Assembly (NCBI RefSeq): GCF_007845645.1
Contig: NZ_VCQV01000034.1
Location: forward strand, 1-59,413
Direction of reading: 5' to 3'
DNA: 59,413 nucleotides
Origin: Leekyejoonella antrihumi
Lineage (GTDB): Bacteria; Actinomycetota; Actinomycetes; Actinomycetales; Dermatophilaceae
Below are positions 1-7,735 of the stretch, one piece after another. Both the position numbers and the translations under genes were made by a program. How positions within the stretch are numbered: the first letter of the stretch is position 1; each line of letters opens with the position of its first letter. The notes below the pieces were generated by a model that saw only the letters and a program-made list of their open reading frames with translations, was not told the origin of the DNA and did no database searches.

Positions 1-1
1 T

Positions 2-607
2 CAGCGCTCCCCGGGTAAGCGCCGCGCCGACGCGTTGATGGAGCTGATCAACGCGGGCACTCGTGCGAGCGAGCAGGATGGGGGTCGCGTGTCGGTGAAG
101 GCCACGATCACCATCCCGCTGTCGGTGTTGATCGGGTCGCTGGTCAACGCGGGGCACGCGGTCACCGCGTTGGGGCAGATCATTGATGCGGGGACCGCGC
201 GGGCGTTGGCGTGCACGGCACGGTTGGTGCCGATGGTGATCGGCACCCAGTCGCAACCCTTGGACGTGGGCCAAGCCTCCCGGTGCTTCCGGCCCGCGAC
301 CCGGGCGGCGATCGTCAAACGAGACCGGGGATGCACCTTCCCTGGATGCGATAGGCCTGCGCCCTGGTGCGAGGCGCACCACGGCGTCCCGTGGTGGGTG
401 GGCGGACGCAGTGATCTAGCCAACGGCACTCTTCTTTGTAGTCGCCATCATCACATCGTGCACTCCAAGGGGTATCTCCCGTGGATCGGCGACACCGAGG
501 TCGTGTGGGACCTGGTACCCGGGCGAATGCCCACCCAGCCGCTACCGCCGGACGACCCGCTGGCCTACGGGCCAGGCGCACCACCGGACCAAGCACAAAC
601 CGCCTGA
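2..607 (+). CDS. DUF222/HNH endonuclease family protein, 3' part
   Basis: The frame is open from base 2, so the gene enters from outside the window and only its C-terminal ~200 residues are seen. The visible N-terminal part (GKRRADALMEL) is typical of the DUF222 region of a large family of actinobacterial HNH proteins. The HNH nuclease fold follows: a CTFPGCDRP knuckle, CEAHH, DLANG and CSRHHHIVH supply the metal-binding histidines and the Asn. The tail is Pro-rich. Such proteins occur in many copies in Micrococcales genomes and are thought to nick or cut DNA; their biological role is not established. All HNH residues are present, so it may be active if the missing 5' part is intact. Confidence 0.85.
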   Translation, partial: QRSPGKRRADALMELINAGTRASEQDGGRVSVKATITIPLSVLIGSLVNAGHAVTALGQIIDAGTARALACTARLVPMVIGTQSQPLDVGQASRCFRPATRAAIVKRDRGCTFPGCDRPAPWCEAHHGVPWWVGGRSDLANGTLLCSRHHHIVHSKGYLPWIGDTEVVWDLVPGRMPTQPLPPDDPLAYGPGAPPDQAQTA

Positions 608-783
608 GCCTTCCAGGGGAGAAGTGCGCCCACAACCAGGACGTCGAGCCTCGATCCCATTGGGCGTCAAGGGGTTTCGATACGGGCTCGTTCCTCGCCC
701 TAGACTCAACCAGCGTGGGAGAGCGTCGCTTGCTCTGCCGGTGGTGTCGGATACCGCGGCGGGTGGCGGGGGCTGCTCTTCGG

Positions 784-811
784 CCCTACTCAATCCTTGG
801 ATTGAGTAGGG
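784..811. repeat. Perfect 13-bp inverted repeat (hairpin)
   Basis: CCCTACTCAATCC at 784-796 and its exact complement GGATTGAGTAGGG at 799-811 are separated by TT. The hairpin lies inside the REP-like block and forms the end of its right-hand copy. It could act as a transcription barrier downstream of the HNH gene, but there is no T-tract, so a REP-type hairpin is the better description. Confidence 0.75.
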
Positions 812-850
812 TGAGCTTGCGAGGCCGTGTCGAAGTCATTGGTGGGACGC

Positions 851-892
851 GTAGCCGTAGCCGTAGACCTAGACCTAGACCTAGACCTAGAC
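851..892. repeat. Hexanucleotide tandem repeat (GTAGCC/CTAGAC, 7 units)
   Basis: Seven consecutive 6-nt units: GTAGCC twice, GTAGAC once, CTAGAC four times. It contains four CTAG tetranucleotides, which are usually rare in bacterial DNA. The array is about 90 bp upstream of the nfo start, so copy-number changes by slippage could alter promoter spacing. Confidence 0.75.
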
Positions 893-979
893 CAGGGCGT
901 CGAGCCACGATCCATTGGGCGGCACTCCTCGCGATGGGAGTCGGGCAGGACGCAGCGGCCCATTCCGTAGGCTGGTCCC

Positions 980-1774
980 ATGACGATCTCGATCGGCGCG
1001 CACGTGGACCAGACCGACCCGGTTGCCGAGGCCCAGGCTCGCGGGGCGACGCTCGCGCAGTTCTTCCTCGGCGACCCGCAGGGGTACAAGGGCCCCGAGG
1101 TGCGCTATGCGGGCGGCGCAGCCGCGTTGCGGTCCGCCGCCGAGGACGCGGGCATCGACCTCTACGTTCACGCGCCCTACATCATCAACGTTGCCTCGAC
1201 AAACAACCGGATCCGCATCCCGAGCCGCAAGCTGCTGCAGCAGCACCTGGACGCCGCGGCCGAGATCGGCGCGAAGGGGCTGATCGTGCACGGCGGTCAC
1301 GTCAGCAAACCGGACGACCCGGCCAAGGGCTTCGACAACTGGCGCAAGGCGGTCGAGGCGACCACCTGCAGGATCCCGCTGCTGCTCGAAAACACCGCCG
1401 GGGGCGACTTCGCGATGGCGCGACGTCTCGATCGCCTGCAGGCAGTCTGGGACGCGATCTCGCAGGCCGACGGGCACGAGCAGGTCGGCTTCTGCCTCGA
1501 CACCTGCCACGCCTGGGCCGGCGGCATCGCACTGAGCGACGCGGTCGCGCAGCTCCACGCGATCACTGGTCGGATCGACCTCGTGCACGCCAACGACAGC
1601 CGCGACACGTTCGACTCCGGTGCCGACCGGCACACCAACTTCGGACAGGGACACCTGGACCCGGACGAGCTTGCTGCGGTCATCCGGGATGCGGGAGCGC
1701 CGGTCGTCTGCGAGACCCCCGGCGGTGTCGACGAGCATCGAGCCGACTTCGAGTTCCTGCGCGCGAGACTCTGA
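980..1774 (+). CDS. nfo: Deoxyribonuclease IV (endonuclease IV, AP endonuclease)
   Basis: A 264-residue TIM-barrel AP endonuclease that cleaves 5' of abasic sites in base-excision repair, using three metal ions. Family landmarks appear in order: SIGAHV at the N-terminus, YVHAPYIINVAS, GLIVHGGHV, LLLENTAGG, GFCLDTCHAWAGG, LVHANDSRD followed by DRHTNFGQGHLD, and VVCETPGG. These supply the conserved His, Glu and Asp ligands. Length is near that of the actinobacterial family. It stands alone behind the repeat block and converges with the next gene with only 3 nt between stop codons. Confidence 0.95.
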   Translation: MTISIGAHVDQTDPVAEAQARGATLAQFFLGDPQGYKGPEVRYAGGAAALRSAAEDAGIDLYVHAPYIINVASTNNRIRIPSRKLLQQHLDAAAEIGAKGLIVHGGHVSKPDDPAKGFDNWRKAVEATTCRIPLLLENTAGGDFAMARRLDRLQAVWDAISQADGHEQVGFCLDTCHAWAGGIALSDAVAQLHAITGRIDLVHANDSRDTFDSGADRHTNFGQGHLDPDELAAVIRDAGAPVVCETPGGVDEHRADFEFLRARL

Positions 1775-1777
1775 CCG

Positions 1778-2809
1778 CTATTGCGCCAGCTCCTGCTGCC
1801 GGATCGCGGTGCGCAGAACGGCCAGCATGACCAGCGCCAGAGCAAACCCGGCGAGCGCGCCGAGCTGCTGACTGGCGAAGAGGAACACCTGACCGACCAG
1901 AAGGTTGATCACGATCGCGGCGTGCAGCACGCGTAGAGCAGCTAGATGGCGGTCCTGGAGCAGCAGCGTCACACCGACGATCACCATGACGGTGACGACT
2001 CCGCCGGAGATCGTCGCCGCCGGCCCGGCCGCCGCCTCACCTGTGCGGGCGGAGTGAGTCACCAGGACGTAGACGATGTCGGTCACCGAGAGCGCTGCTT
2101 GCAACACAAAGAACCCCAGGACGATCCGCTGAGCCGCACGGTCCGCGAGGACTCTCTCCACGATCCGACTCAGGCCATCACGCCACACCGTCAGCCGATG
2201 CTCGAAACCGGTCTCACCCAACGCATCGTCCGCCAGCGCAGTCCGCACCTGCACCGACACCGCTCGCAGACTGGGGTCGGTGATCTCGTCCAGCAACGCG
2301 ATCACGAGCGTGCGCTGGGACTGCTTCAACTGCCCCCGCACCTGATCGGACAGGGCATCCAAACCCGTGGCCAGCCGCAGCCTGTCGGTCAGCTTGCGGC
2401 GCTGCAGCACGGCCCGGACCACGAGATAGAAGACGACGAATACGACGTACATGACGGCGATCGCGGGTTGGAAGAAGTAGTCCACATCCTTGGTCAGGAA
2501 CTTGCCGACCTCATCGATGAACAGCCCGAAACCGATGCCACCGATCAGTGCGGCGCGCATCTTGACTGCGCCGCCCGGCACGATCACCAGCGCCACAATT
2601 GCCACGCCCATCAGCAGGCCGCCCCACAGGACGTGCGCGATGTGCAGGTTCCCGCTGCCGACCTGCGGGTAGCCGGTGGCCGCGAGGTAGGCGCGGGTGA
2701 TCAGCACCGTGGCGACCGCACTGAACAGGAAGGTCTCGAATCGAGACAGGGGAGCCCGGTCATGCAACGGGGCCGCGGCGAGGCGGGGCAGCCGATCGGC
2801 CAGGCGCAT
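1778..2809 (-). CDS. Multi-pass membrane protein of unknown function
   Basis: A 343-residue protein with about four hydrophobic segments in the N-terminal third (ETFLFSAVATVLI, GGLLMGVAIVALVIVP, the IGGIGFGLFIDEVGKF region and AVMYVVFVVFYLVVR). A soluble, charged central region of about 100 residues follows, then four more segments at the C-terminus. I do not recognise a catalytic motif. The start at 2809 (MRLADRL) is chosen because GGAGGGAG lies just upstream; an in-frame start at 2848 is possible. FGLFIDEVGKF is the most distinctive stretch. Integral membrane location is clear, function is not. Confidence 0.75.
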   Translation of the reverse strand: MRLADRLPRLAAAPLHDRAPLSRFETFLFSAVATVLITRAYLAATGYPQVGSGNLHIAHVLWGGLLMGVAIVALVIVPGGAVKMRAALIGGIGFGLFIDEVGKFLTKDVDYFFQPAIAVMYVVFVVFYLVVRAVLQRRKLTDRLRLATGLDALSDQVRGQLKQSQRTLVIALLDEITDPSLRAVSVQVRTALADDALGETGFEHRLTVWRDGLSRIVERVLADRAAQRIVLGFFVLQAALSVTDIVYVLVTHSARTGEAAAGPAATISGGVVTVMVIVGVTLLLQDRHLAALRVLHAAIVINLLVGQVFLFASQQLGALAGFALALVMLAVLRTAIRQQELAQ

Positions 2810-2879
2810 CGCGCACTCCCTCCGACCCGCGTGGCCGGACACGGCCACCTATGTCGCACAGACTAGCGAGCCGACAGGC

Positions 2880-4019
2880 TCATGGCCGTTGGCGCACCCG
2901 CGCGGCCTGCCGGGTCAGATGGTCGCGCTCGGCAACGCTGGTCGCGGCACGGGCGGCCTCGGCATACAGTTTGGCCGCGTCCTGCCGGCTGCCGGACTGT
3001 TCGGTCAGGTATGCCGTCACCGCGACGTAGCGGGGAAGCCCAGGATCGAGGTCGGCGAGCGCGGCCAGTCCGGCCTGCGGTCCATCCGCCTGACCCACGG
3101 CCACCGCCCGGTTGAGACGCACCACGGGACTGTCGGTGAGTCGCACCAGCTCGTCGTACCACTCGACGATCTGGACCCAGTCGGTCTCGGACACATCCTG
3201 GGCATCGGCGTGCAGCGCGGCAATCGCCGCCTGGGCCTGGTACTCGCCCAGCCGGTCACGGGCCAGTGCCGCCTGCAGGACCTCGACGCCCTCGACGATC
3301 AGCGCGGTGTCCCACAGTGCGCGATCCTGCTCGGCGAGCGGCACGAGACGCCCGTCCGGCCCGGTGCGTGACGCCCGCCGGGCGTGATGCAACAGCATCA
3401 GGGCAAGCAGCCCCTCCACCTCCGGCTCGTCGGTCAGGGCGGCCAGCTGGCGAGCCAGGCGGATCGCCTCGGCGGCCAGATCCACGTCGCCGCCGTAGCC
3501 CTCGTTGAAGACGAGATAGAGGACGCGCAGCACCGTCGCGAGGTCACCCGGTTGGTTGAGTGGCACGCCAGCGATCCGGCGCTTGGCTCGGCTGATGCGC
3601 TGGGCCATCGTCGCCTCGGGGATGAGGTACGCGGTGGCGATCTGTCGGGTGGTCAGGCCGCCGACCGCCCGCAGGGTCAGGGCGACCGCCGACGCGGGAG
3701 ACAGGGTCGGGTGGGCGCAGAGGAAGTAGAGCCGCATCGTGTCGTCGGTGGTTGCCGCAGGGCCGGCGGGCGGCTCGACCTCGACCGCCAGCTCGCGGTC
3801 GCGGCGAGAGATCTCGGAGCGGGTGTGGTCCAGAAACTTGCGCCAGGCGGCCGTGACCAGCCACCCCTTCGGGTCGCGTGGCGGATCGTCGGGCCAGGTT
3901 GCGAGTGCTTTGACCAGCGCCTCCTGCACGGCGTCCTCGGCCGACGCGAAATCCGCTCCGCGCCGGACGAGGACGCCGATGACTGCAGGGGTCAGCTCCC
4001 GCAGCAGCGATTCGTTCAC
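2880..4019 (-). CDS. ECF sigma factor, ECF42-like with TPR-type C-terminal extension
   Basis: A 379-residue sigma-70 family protein. The N-terminal half has the ECF layout: region 2 (DAVQEALVKALATWP ... GWLVTAAWRKFLDH) and region 4 with a helix-turn-helix (GGLTTRQIATAYLIPEATMAQRISRAKRRI). A ~200-residue alpha-helical extension follows, as in the ECF42 group, where TPR-like repeats replace a dedicated anti-sigma factor. The GTG start at 4019 overlaps the stop of the upstream DGPF/YCII gene by 4 bp (GTGA), so the two are translationally coupled; sigma plus DGPF is the typical ECF42 pair. Target promoters cannot be read from the sequence. Confidence 0.9.
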   Translation of the reverse strand: MNESLLRELTPAVIGVLVRRGADFASAEDAVQEALVKALATWPDDPPRDPKGWLVTAAWRKFLDHTRSEISRRDRELAVEVEPPAGPAATTDDTMRLYFLCAHPTLSPASAVALTLRAVGGLTTRQIATAYLIPEATMAQRISRAKRRIAGVPLNQPGDLATVLRVLYLVFNEGYGGDVDLAAEAIRLARQLAALTDEPEVEGLLALMLLHHARRASRTGPDGRLVPLAEQDRALWDTALIVEGVEVLQAALARDRLGEYQAQAAIAALHADAQDVSETDWVQIVEWYDELVRLTDSPVVRLNRAVAVGQADGPQAGLAALADLDPGLPRYVAVTAYLTEQSGSRQDAAKLYAEAARAATSVAERDHLTRQAARVRQRP

Positions 4020-4423
4020 TCGGTGACCGTGGGCGGCTCGGCAAGAAAGGGCCGCACCTCGAGCCACTCGTAGATCGGCTTCCCGTCGGGCCCCGGCGCC
4101 GCGGACAGCTCGCCGGCGAGCTCGACCGCGCGGTCCCACGACTCCACGTCGATGGCCATCCAGCCGGCGATGAGGTCCTTGGTCTCCGGAAAGGGGCCGT
4201 CGACAACGGGTGGGCGACCCGCCCCGTCATACCGCACGAAGGCCCCTTCCGGGGCGAGCGCCTGGCCGTCGACGAACTCGCCGGTCTGCTCCAGGCGAGC
4301 GGCGAAGTCATGCATGAACGTGATGTGCGCATCGACCTCCTGCGGTGTCCACTGGTCCATCGGCGCGAAGTCGACGGCGGGGGTCGGGTTGCCGCGGTAG
4401 TGCTTCAGCAGCAGATACTTCAT
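4016..4423 (-). CDS. DGPF/YCII-domain protein
   Basis: A 135-residue protein of the YCII-related (DGPF) family, named for a DGPF motif that is visible here (VVDGPFPETKDL). It begins MKYLLLKHY, with AAAGGAG upstream of the ATG at 4423; a longer frame to 4453 is less likely. The family has a ferredoxin-like alpha/beta fold of unknown biochemical role and is repeatedly found beside ECF42 sigma factors, as here. It is the first gene of a two-gene operon and overlaps the sigma gene by 4 bp. Confidence 0.9.
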   Translation of the reverse strand: MKYLLLKHYRGNPTPAVDFAPMDQWTPQEVDAHITFMHDFAARLEQTGEFVDGQALAPEGAFVRYDGAGRPPVVDGPFPETKDLIAGWMAIDVESWDRAVELAGELSAAPGPDGKPIYEWLEVRPFLAEPPTVTE

Positions 4424-4524
4424 GGCGGTGCTCCTTTGTGGTCTGGCAGCCATTGTGGCCGCTCATACCTCTGAGACGGAGCCGATGACGCGATCTCGAC
4501 ACCGATCACCTAGACGCCGCGAAA

Positions 4525-4788
4525 CTATCCGTGGATCCCCTTGTACCACTTGTCGATCGCAGCCTTGCTGGTCGCGAGGTCGGCGCCAGTGTCCGCACGG
4601 TAGAGCTTGACCGCCAGGATCTTCCGGTGTCTGGCGATGGCCGTGCCGATCGCCACCCGCGCGTCATGTGACAGCCGCAGGTCGAACTCTTCGATCCGCT
4701 CGGCAGGGACCTCGGGTGCTCTGCGTCGGCGCATCGCCAGGTAGATGACGGCCACCACCACGAGCAGCACCACGACCCTGATCCACAT
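4525..4788 (-). CDS. Small membrane-anchored protein with L7/L12-like C-terminal helix pair
   Basis: An 87-residue protein. Residues 3-19 (IRVVVLLVVVAVIYLAM) form a single transmembrane segment followed by RRRR, predicting an N-out/C-in anchor. The cytoplasmic tail includes KILAVKLYRADTGADLATSK, which resembles the ribosomal L7/L12 C-terminal pattern K-x-x-x-I-K-x-x-R-x-x-T-G-x-x-L-x-x-A/S-K. Similar small membrane proteins are common in actinobacteria but lack a known function. It lies alone between mshB and the ECF operon on the same strand. Confidence 0.75.
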   Translation of the reverse strand: MWIRVVVLLVVVAVIYLAMRRRRAPEVPAERIEEFDLRLSHDARVAIGTAIARHRKILAVKLYRADTGADLATSKAAIDKWYKGIHG

Positions 4789-4830
4789 GTGCCGAGACTA
4801 ACGGACCGGCACACCGCCTCCCGCGACGTG

Positions 4831-5787
4831 CTACCGGTCGAGACCGGCGAAGAGGTCGTCGGAGGGGCCGTCGAAGGGTATGCCGCCGGCGAACCGGTAG
4901 CACTCCTCCCACAGCGGTCCGGCCGGGGCATCCTCGAACTTGAAGAAGAACTCATCCGCGGCGATCTGCGTCTTGTGCGACCGCAGCGCCGCGAAACGTT
5001 GCGCCGCGTAGGGATATCCGTCGACCCGCACGTCGATGTCGGAGTCCCGCACGCTCATCATCGGAGGCTCGTCGGAGTCGATGTCGAAGGAGTCGAAGAA
5101 GTCGTTCGACTCGCCCGCCTCGCGTGCTTGGCGGATCATCGTGCGGATCATGCTCTCCGACATCGCGATCCACAGGATGCGCTGGACAGCCCACGGCTCA
5201 CCGAGATCGCGCCGGTGCGAAGGCACGGCGGCCAGCGACGCGGCATACATCGCGACGCGGTGCGCCTGGATGTGATCGGGGTGGCCGTAGTGGCCGTTCT
5301 CGTCGTAGGTGATCAGCACCTGCGGTCGCCGATCACGGATCAGCGCGACCAGCTCGTTCGCCGCCTCCAGCAGGTCGGCCCGCCAGAAGCTCTCGTCATG
5401 GGTGTCCGGCATCGGCACGACCCCGCGCTTCTCGTCGTAGGCCATGCCGGAGTCGCGCCATCGTCCGTCACCGCCGAGGCGGACGAAGTCGGTGACCCCC
5501 AGCTCGGCCATCGCCGCCGCCAGCTCCTCCTGCCGGTGGGCGGCCAGGGTGCCCTCCTGGTCAGCGGCCAGGTGCGCAAGCTCGGGAACGACCACCTCGC
5601 CGAGCTCGCCGAGCGTGCAGGTGACGAGCGTGACCGCCGCGCCCTCTGCGACATACCGGGCCATGGTGGCGCCCGTGGAGCTGCTCTCGTCGTCCGGATG
5701 GGCATGGACGAGCATCAACCGACGATCGAGTGGGGAAGTCGTCCGGATGTCTGAGGGCGCCTGAGTGGTGGAGCGGGGCTGCGTCAC
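4831..5787 (-). CDS. mshB: GlcNAc-Ins deacetylase of mycothiol biosynthesis (MshB)
   Basis: A 318-residue LmbE-family zinc deacetylase that removes acetyl from N-acetylglucosaminyl-inositol, the second enzymatic step toward mycothiol. Signature motifs are present: VHAHPDDE (zinc His, catalytic Asp, zinc Asp), TCTLGE, GGDGRWRDSGMA and YGHPDHIQAH (third zinc His). The GRWRDSGM motif favours MshB over the related amidase Mca. The GTG start at 5787 overlaps the stop of the upstream MFS exporter gene by 4 bp, so both are translated from one message. This is an unusual partner, since mshB is often monocistronic or near unrelated housekeeping genes. Confidence 0.88.
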   Translation of the reverse strand: MTQPRSTTQAPSDIRTTSPLDRRLMLVHAHPDDESSSTGATMARYVAEGAAVTLVTCTLGELGEVVVPELAHLAADQEGTLAAHRQEELAAAMAELGVTDFVRLGGDGRWRDSGMAYDEKRGVVPMPDTHDESFWRADLLEAANELVALIRDRRPQVLITYDENGHYGHPDHIQAHRVAMYAASLAAVPSHRRDLGEPWAVQRILWIAMSESMIRTMIRQAREAGESNDFFDSFDIDSDEPPMMSVRDSDIDVRVDGYPYAAQRFAALRSHKTQIAADEFFFKFEDAPAGPLWEECYRFAGGIPFDGPSDDLFAGLDR

Positions 5788-7184
5788 CGCACTACGGTAA
5801 CCGCTCGGGCCTCGTCCGTTGCCGGTGACGCGGCGGGGAGGGCAAGGCTGACCGCGGCGCAGACCACCGCCAGAGCGGCTGCCACAGTCCACGCGAGGTC
5901 GTAGTTGTGCAGCACGCTCGCGCGACTGCCGAGGATCGTGACCAGCACCGCGACGCCCAGCGCCGACGCGATCTGGCGGGCGGAGTTGATGAACGCGGAC
6001 CCAGTAGCAGCACGGTGGTCGGGTAGCGCCGTCGCTCCCGCGGCGATCAACGTGCTGAGCGCGAGGCCAACGCCGATGCCACCGATGATCATGCTGGGCA
6101 GCAGCTCACGCAGGTAGTCCGGTGTCGTACCGGCCAGTGCGACCAGCCAGGCCAGCCCGGCGCCGAAGACCACACTGCCGATGGCGGCAACTGGTCCCGA
6201 GCCGATCCGGGCGACCAACCGGGCCGAGGCGAAGGTGACGATGGGGACCATCGCTGGACCGGGCGCCATCGCCAGCCCCGTCCGCAATGCCGAGTAGTGC
6301 CAAACGTCCTGGCACCACAAGGCGTTGGAGAGCAGCATGATGCCGAAGGCGACGCTGAACAGGACGGTCGCGGCGTTGGCCATGGCAAACCGTCGGATTT
6401 GCAGCAGGGGCAGCTCGACCATCGGATGCGGATGCGTCATGCATCGCCGCACAAACGCGACCGCACCGACAACCGCGACGGCGACCAGGCCCACGGTCCG
6501 TGGCGCCGTCCACCCCCAGGTCGGTGCCTGGACCAGCGCGCCGGTGAGCGAGGCGACGGCGACGATCAGCAGGACGCTGCCCACCAGGTCGGGGAGCGGC
6601 TCGCGCTCGCGGGCCGGTGGATGAGGCAGGACGCTCCGACCAGCGATGACGGTCAGCACCCCGACCGGGAGGTTGACCAGAAAGACCCACCGCCAGCTGA
6701 TGCTGACCAGCAGGCCTCCGAGCACCGGTCCGGCCACGGCCGACAGTGCGCCGACCGCCGACCAGCCGCGGGCCGCGGAGGTGCGCGCGGACTCGGGCAC
6801 GGCGGCGAGCAGCAGGGCCAGTGACGTCGGCAGCTGAGCGGCGGCCCCCGCAGCCTGCACGATTCGCGCGAACACCAGCACGCCGACGTTCGGGGCGAGC
6901 GCGCAGGCCACGGAGGCCAACGTGAAGACGGTGATTCCCACGAGGAACACGCGACGGTGCCCGATGCGGTCACCGAGGCGCCCGCCGGGGATCAGCAGCG
7001 CGGCCAAGGTGACCGCATACGCGTTCAGCACCCACGAAAGACTCGAGAGTGAGGCGTGGAAGCCGCGACCCATGTCGACGAAGGCGACATTGACGATCCA
7101 CAGATCCAGGTTGGACATGAACACGGCAGCGACGATCACGGTGATGACGAGCCATCGTCGATGGTTTGAATCTCCAACTGACAT
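5784..7184 (-). CDS. MFS drug exporter (DHA2/EmrB-QacA type)
   Basis: A 466-residue proton-coupled exporter with about 14 hydrophobic segments. The first helix carries NLDLWIVNVAFVDMG, matching the DHA2 D-x-T/W-I-V-N-V-A motif; motif A-like GGRLGDRIGHRR follows helix 2 and GPVLGGLL matches motif C. The start at 7184 (MSVGDSN) is preferred over an upstream 7244 because the longer frame would run across the regulatory palindrome. A divergent HxlR regulator starts 45 bp away, so repression relieved by the substrate is likely. The downstream mshB overlaps it by 4 bp. Confidence 0.9.
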   Translation of the reverse strand: MSVGDSNHRRWLVITVIVAAVFMSNLDLWIVNVAFVDMGRGFHASLSSLSWVLNAYAVTLAALLIPGGRLGDRIGHRRVFLVGITVFTLASVACALAPNVGVLVFARIVQAAGAAAQLPTSLALLLAAVPESARTSAARGWSAVGALSAVAGPVLGGLLVSISWRWVFLVNLPVGVLTVIAGRSVLPHPPAREREPLPDLVGSVLLIVAVASLTGALVQAPTWGWTAPRTVGLVAVAVVGAVAFVRRCMTHPHPMVELPLLQIRRFAMANAATVLFSVAFGIMLLSNALWCQDVWHYSALRTGLAMAPGPAMVPIVTFASARLVARIGSGPVAAIGSVVFGAGLAWLVALAGTTPDYLRELLPSMIIGGIGVGLALSTLIAAGATALPDHRAATGSAFINSARQIASALGVAVLVTILGSRASVLHNYDLAWTVAAALAVVCAAVSLALPAASPATDEARAVTVVR

Positions 7185-7205
7185 GCCCTGACGGTAGCGC
7201 CTCGT

Positions 7206-7222
7206 GGTTTGATATGCAAACC
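7206..7222. promoter_or_regulatory. Putative HxlR operator (GGTTTG-N5-CAAACC)
   Basis: A perfect 6-bp inverted repeat with a 5-bp spacer between the divergent MFS exporter and HxlR genes, only 7 bp before the HxlR ATG. Position and symmetry suggest autoregulation and control of the exporter. Assignment is by location only. Confidence 0.55.
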
Positions 7223-7229
7223 TAGAGGT

Positions 7230-7709
7230 ATGTCTGCTCAGCACTCGCCTCTGGTATCGGTCGACGTTCCGGGCCGCCCGTGCTCGGTGGCCGCGGCTCT
7301 GGATCTCGTCGGTGACCGGTGGTCGCTGCTCGCGGTGCGGGAGGTGACGTTCGGCAATCGACGCTTCAGCCAGATCGCACGCAACACCGGAGCCCCGCGA
7401 GACCGGCTCGCTGCCCGGCTCAAGGAGCTGGTGCAGATCGGCATCCTCGAACGTCGCCGGTACCAGGACTCACCGCCGCGTTCGGACTACCACCTGACGC
7501 AGGCCGGTCGTGAGCTGGCACCGGTGCTGCGGACCCTGCTGGAGTGGGGTGACAAGTGGGCGGTGCACGACGCGCCGTTGACGCTCATGCACCGAGACCA
7601 CGAGCTGCGCTCGCAGGTTGTGTGCGCCACGTGCGGCGAAGTGGTCCACGCGCGGGATGTGGACCGCACCGTCCACGCCGAGGGCTGGGACCTGGCCGGC
7701 CCGGTCTGA
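7230..7709 (+). CDS. HxlR-family transcriptional regulator
   Basis: A 159-residue winged-helix regulator. The HxlR signature CSVAAALDLVGDRWSLL is at residues ~15-31, followed by FGNRRFSQIARNTGAPRDRLAARLKEL (recognition helix region) and a wing with SDYHLTQAGREL. The first Cys could sense redox or electrophiles, as in some HxlR proteins. A second Cys pair near the end (VCATCGEVV) may bind metal. The ATG at 7230 has only a very close AGAGG upstream, so a leaderless or weakly initiated message is possible. It is divergent from the exporter-mshB operon. Confidence 0.88.
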   Translation: MSAQHSPLVSVDVPGRPCSVAAALDLVGDRWSLLAVREVTFGNRRFSQIARNTGAPRDRLAARLKELVQIGILERRRYQDSPPRSDYHLTQAGRELAPVLRTLLEWGDKWAVHDAPLTLMHRDHELRSQVVCATCGEVVHARDVDRTVHAEGWDLAGPV

Positions 7710-7735
7710 CTCCGAGCGGCGGTTGGCCGCGATCG

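Larger units (their letters stand above)
636..923. repeat. Intergenic repeat block with REP-like inverted copies, flanked by 33-bp direct repeats
   Basis: This fills most of the 372-bp gap before nfo. Imperfect direct repeats lie at 636-668 and 892-923 (CCAGG-CGTCGAGCC-CGATCC-ATTGGGCG in common). Inside are two inverted, diverged copies of one motif: 673-709 (TTCGATACGGGCTCG ... CTCAA) and, on the other strand, 803-837 (TTCGACACGGCCTCG ... CTCAA). This TTCGA-ACGG-CTCG...CTCAA pattern resembles REP-like dispersed palindromes I associate with Micrococcales. No coding frame is supported. Confidence 0.6.

Noticed and set aside
851-892. A replication-origin or iteron array.
   Set aside because: Hexamer period is too short for iterons and no replication gene or DnaA-box cluster is nearby.
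2-923. An insertion sequence carrying the HNH protein between repeats.
   Set aside because: The HNH gene is of the chromosomal DUF222 type, no terminal inverted repeats flank it, and its 5' end is outside the window.
481-1830. A long plus-strand frame of 449 codons across the repeat block and nfo.
   Set aside because: It is Arg/Pro-rich, has no recognisable domain, and overlaps nfo in another frame; typical high-GC shadow frame.
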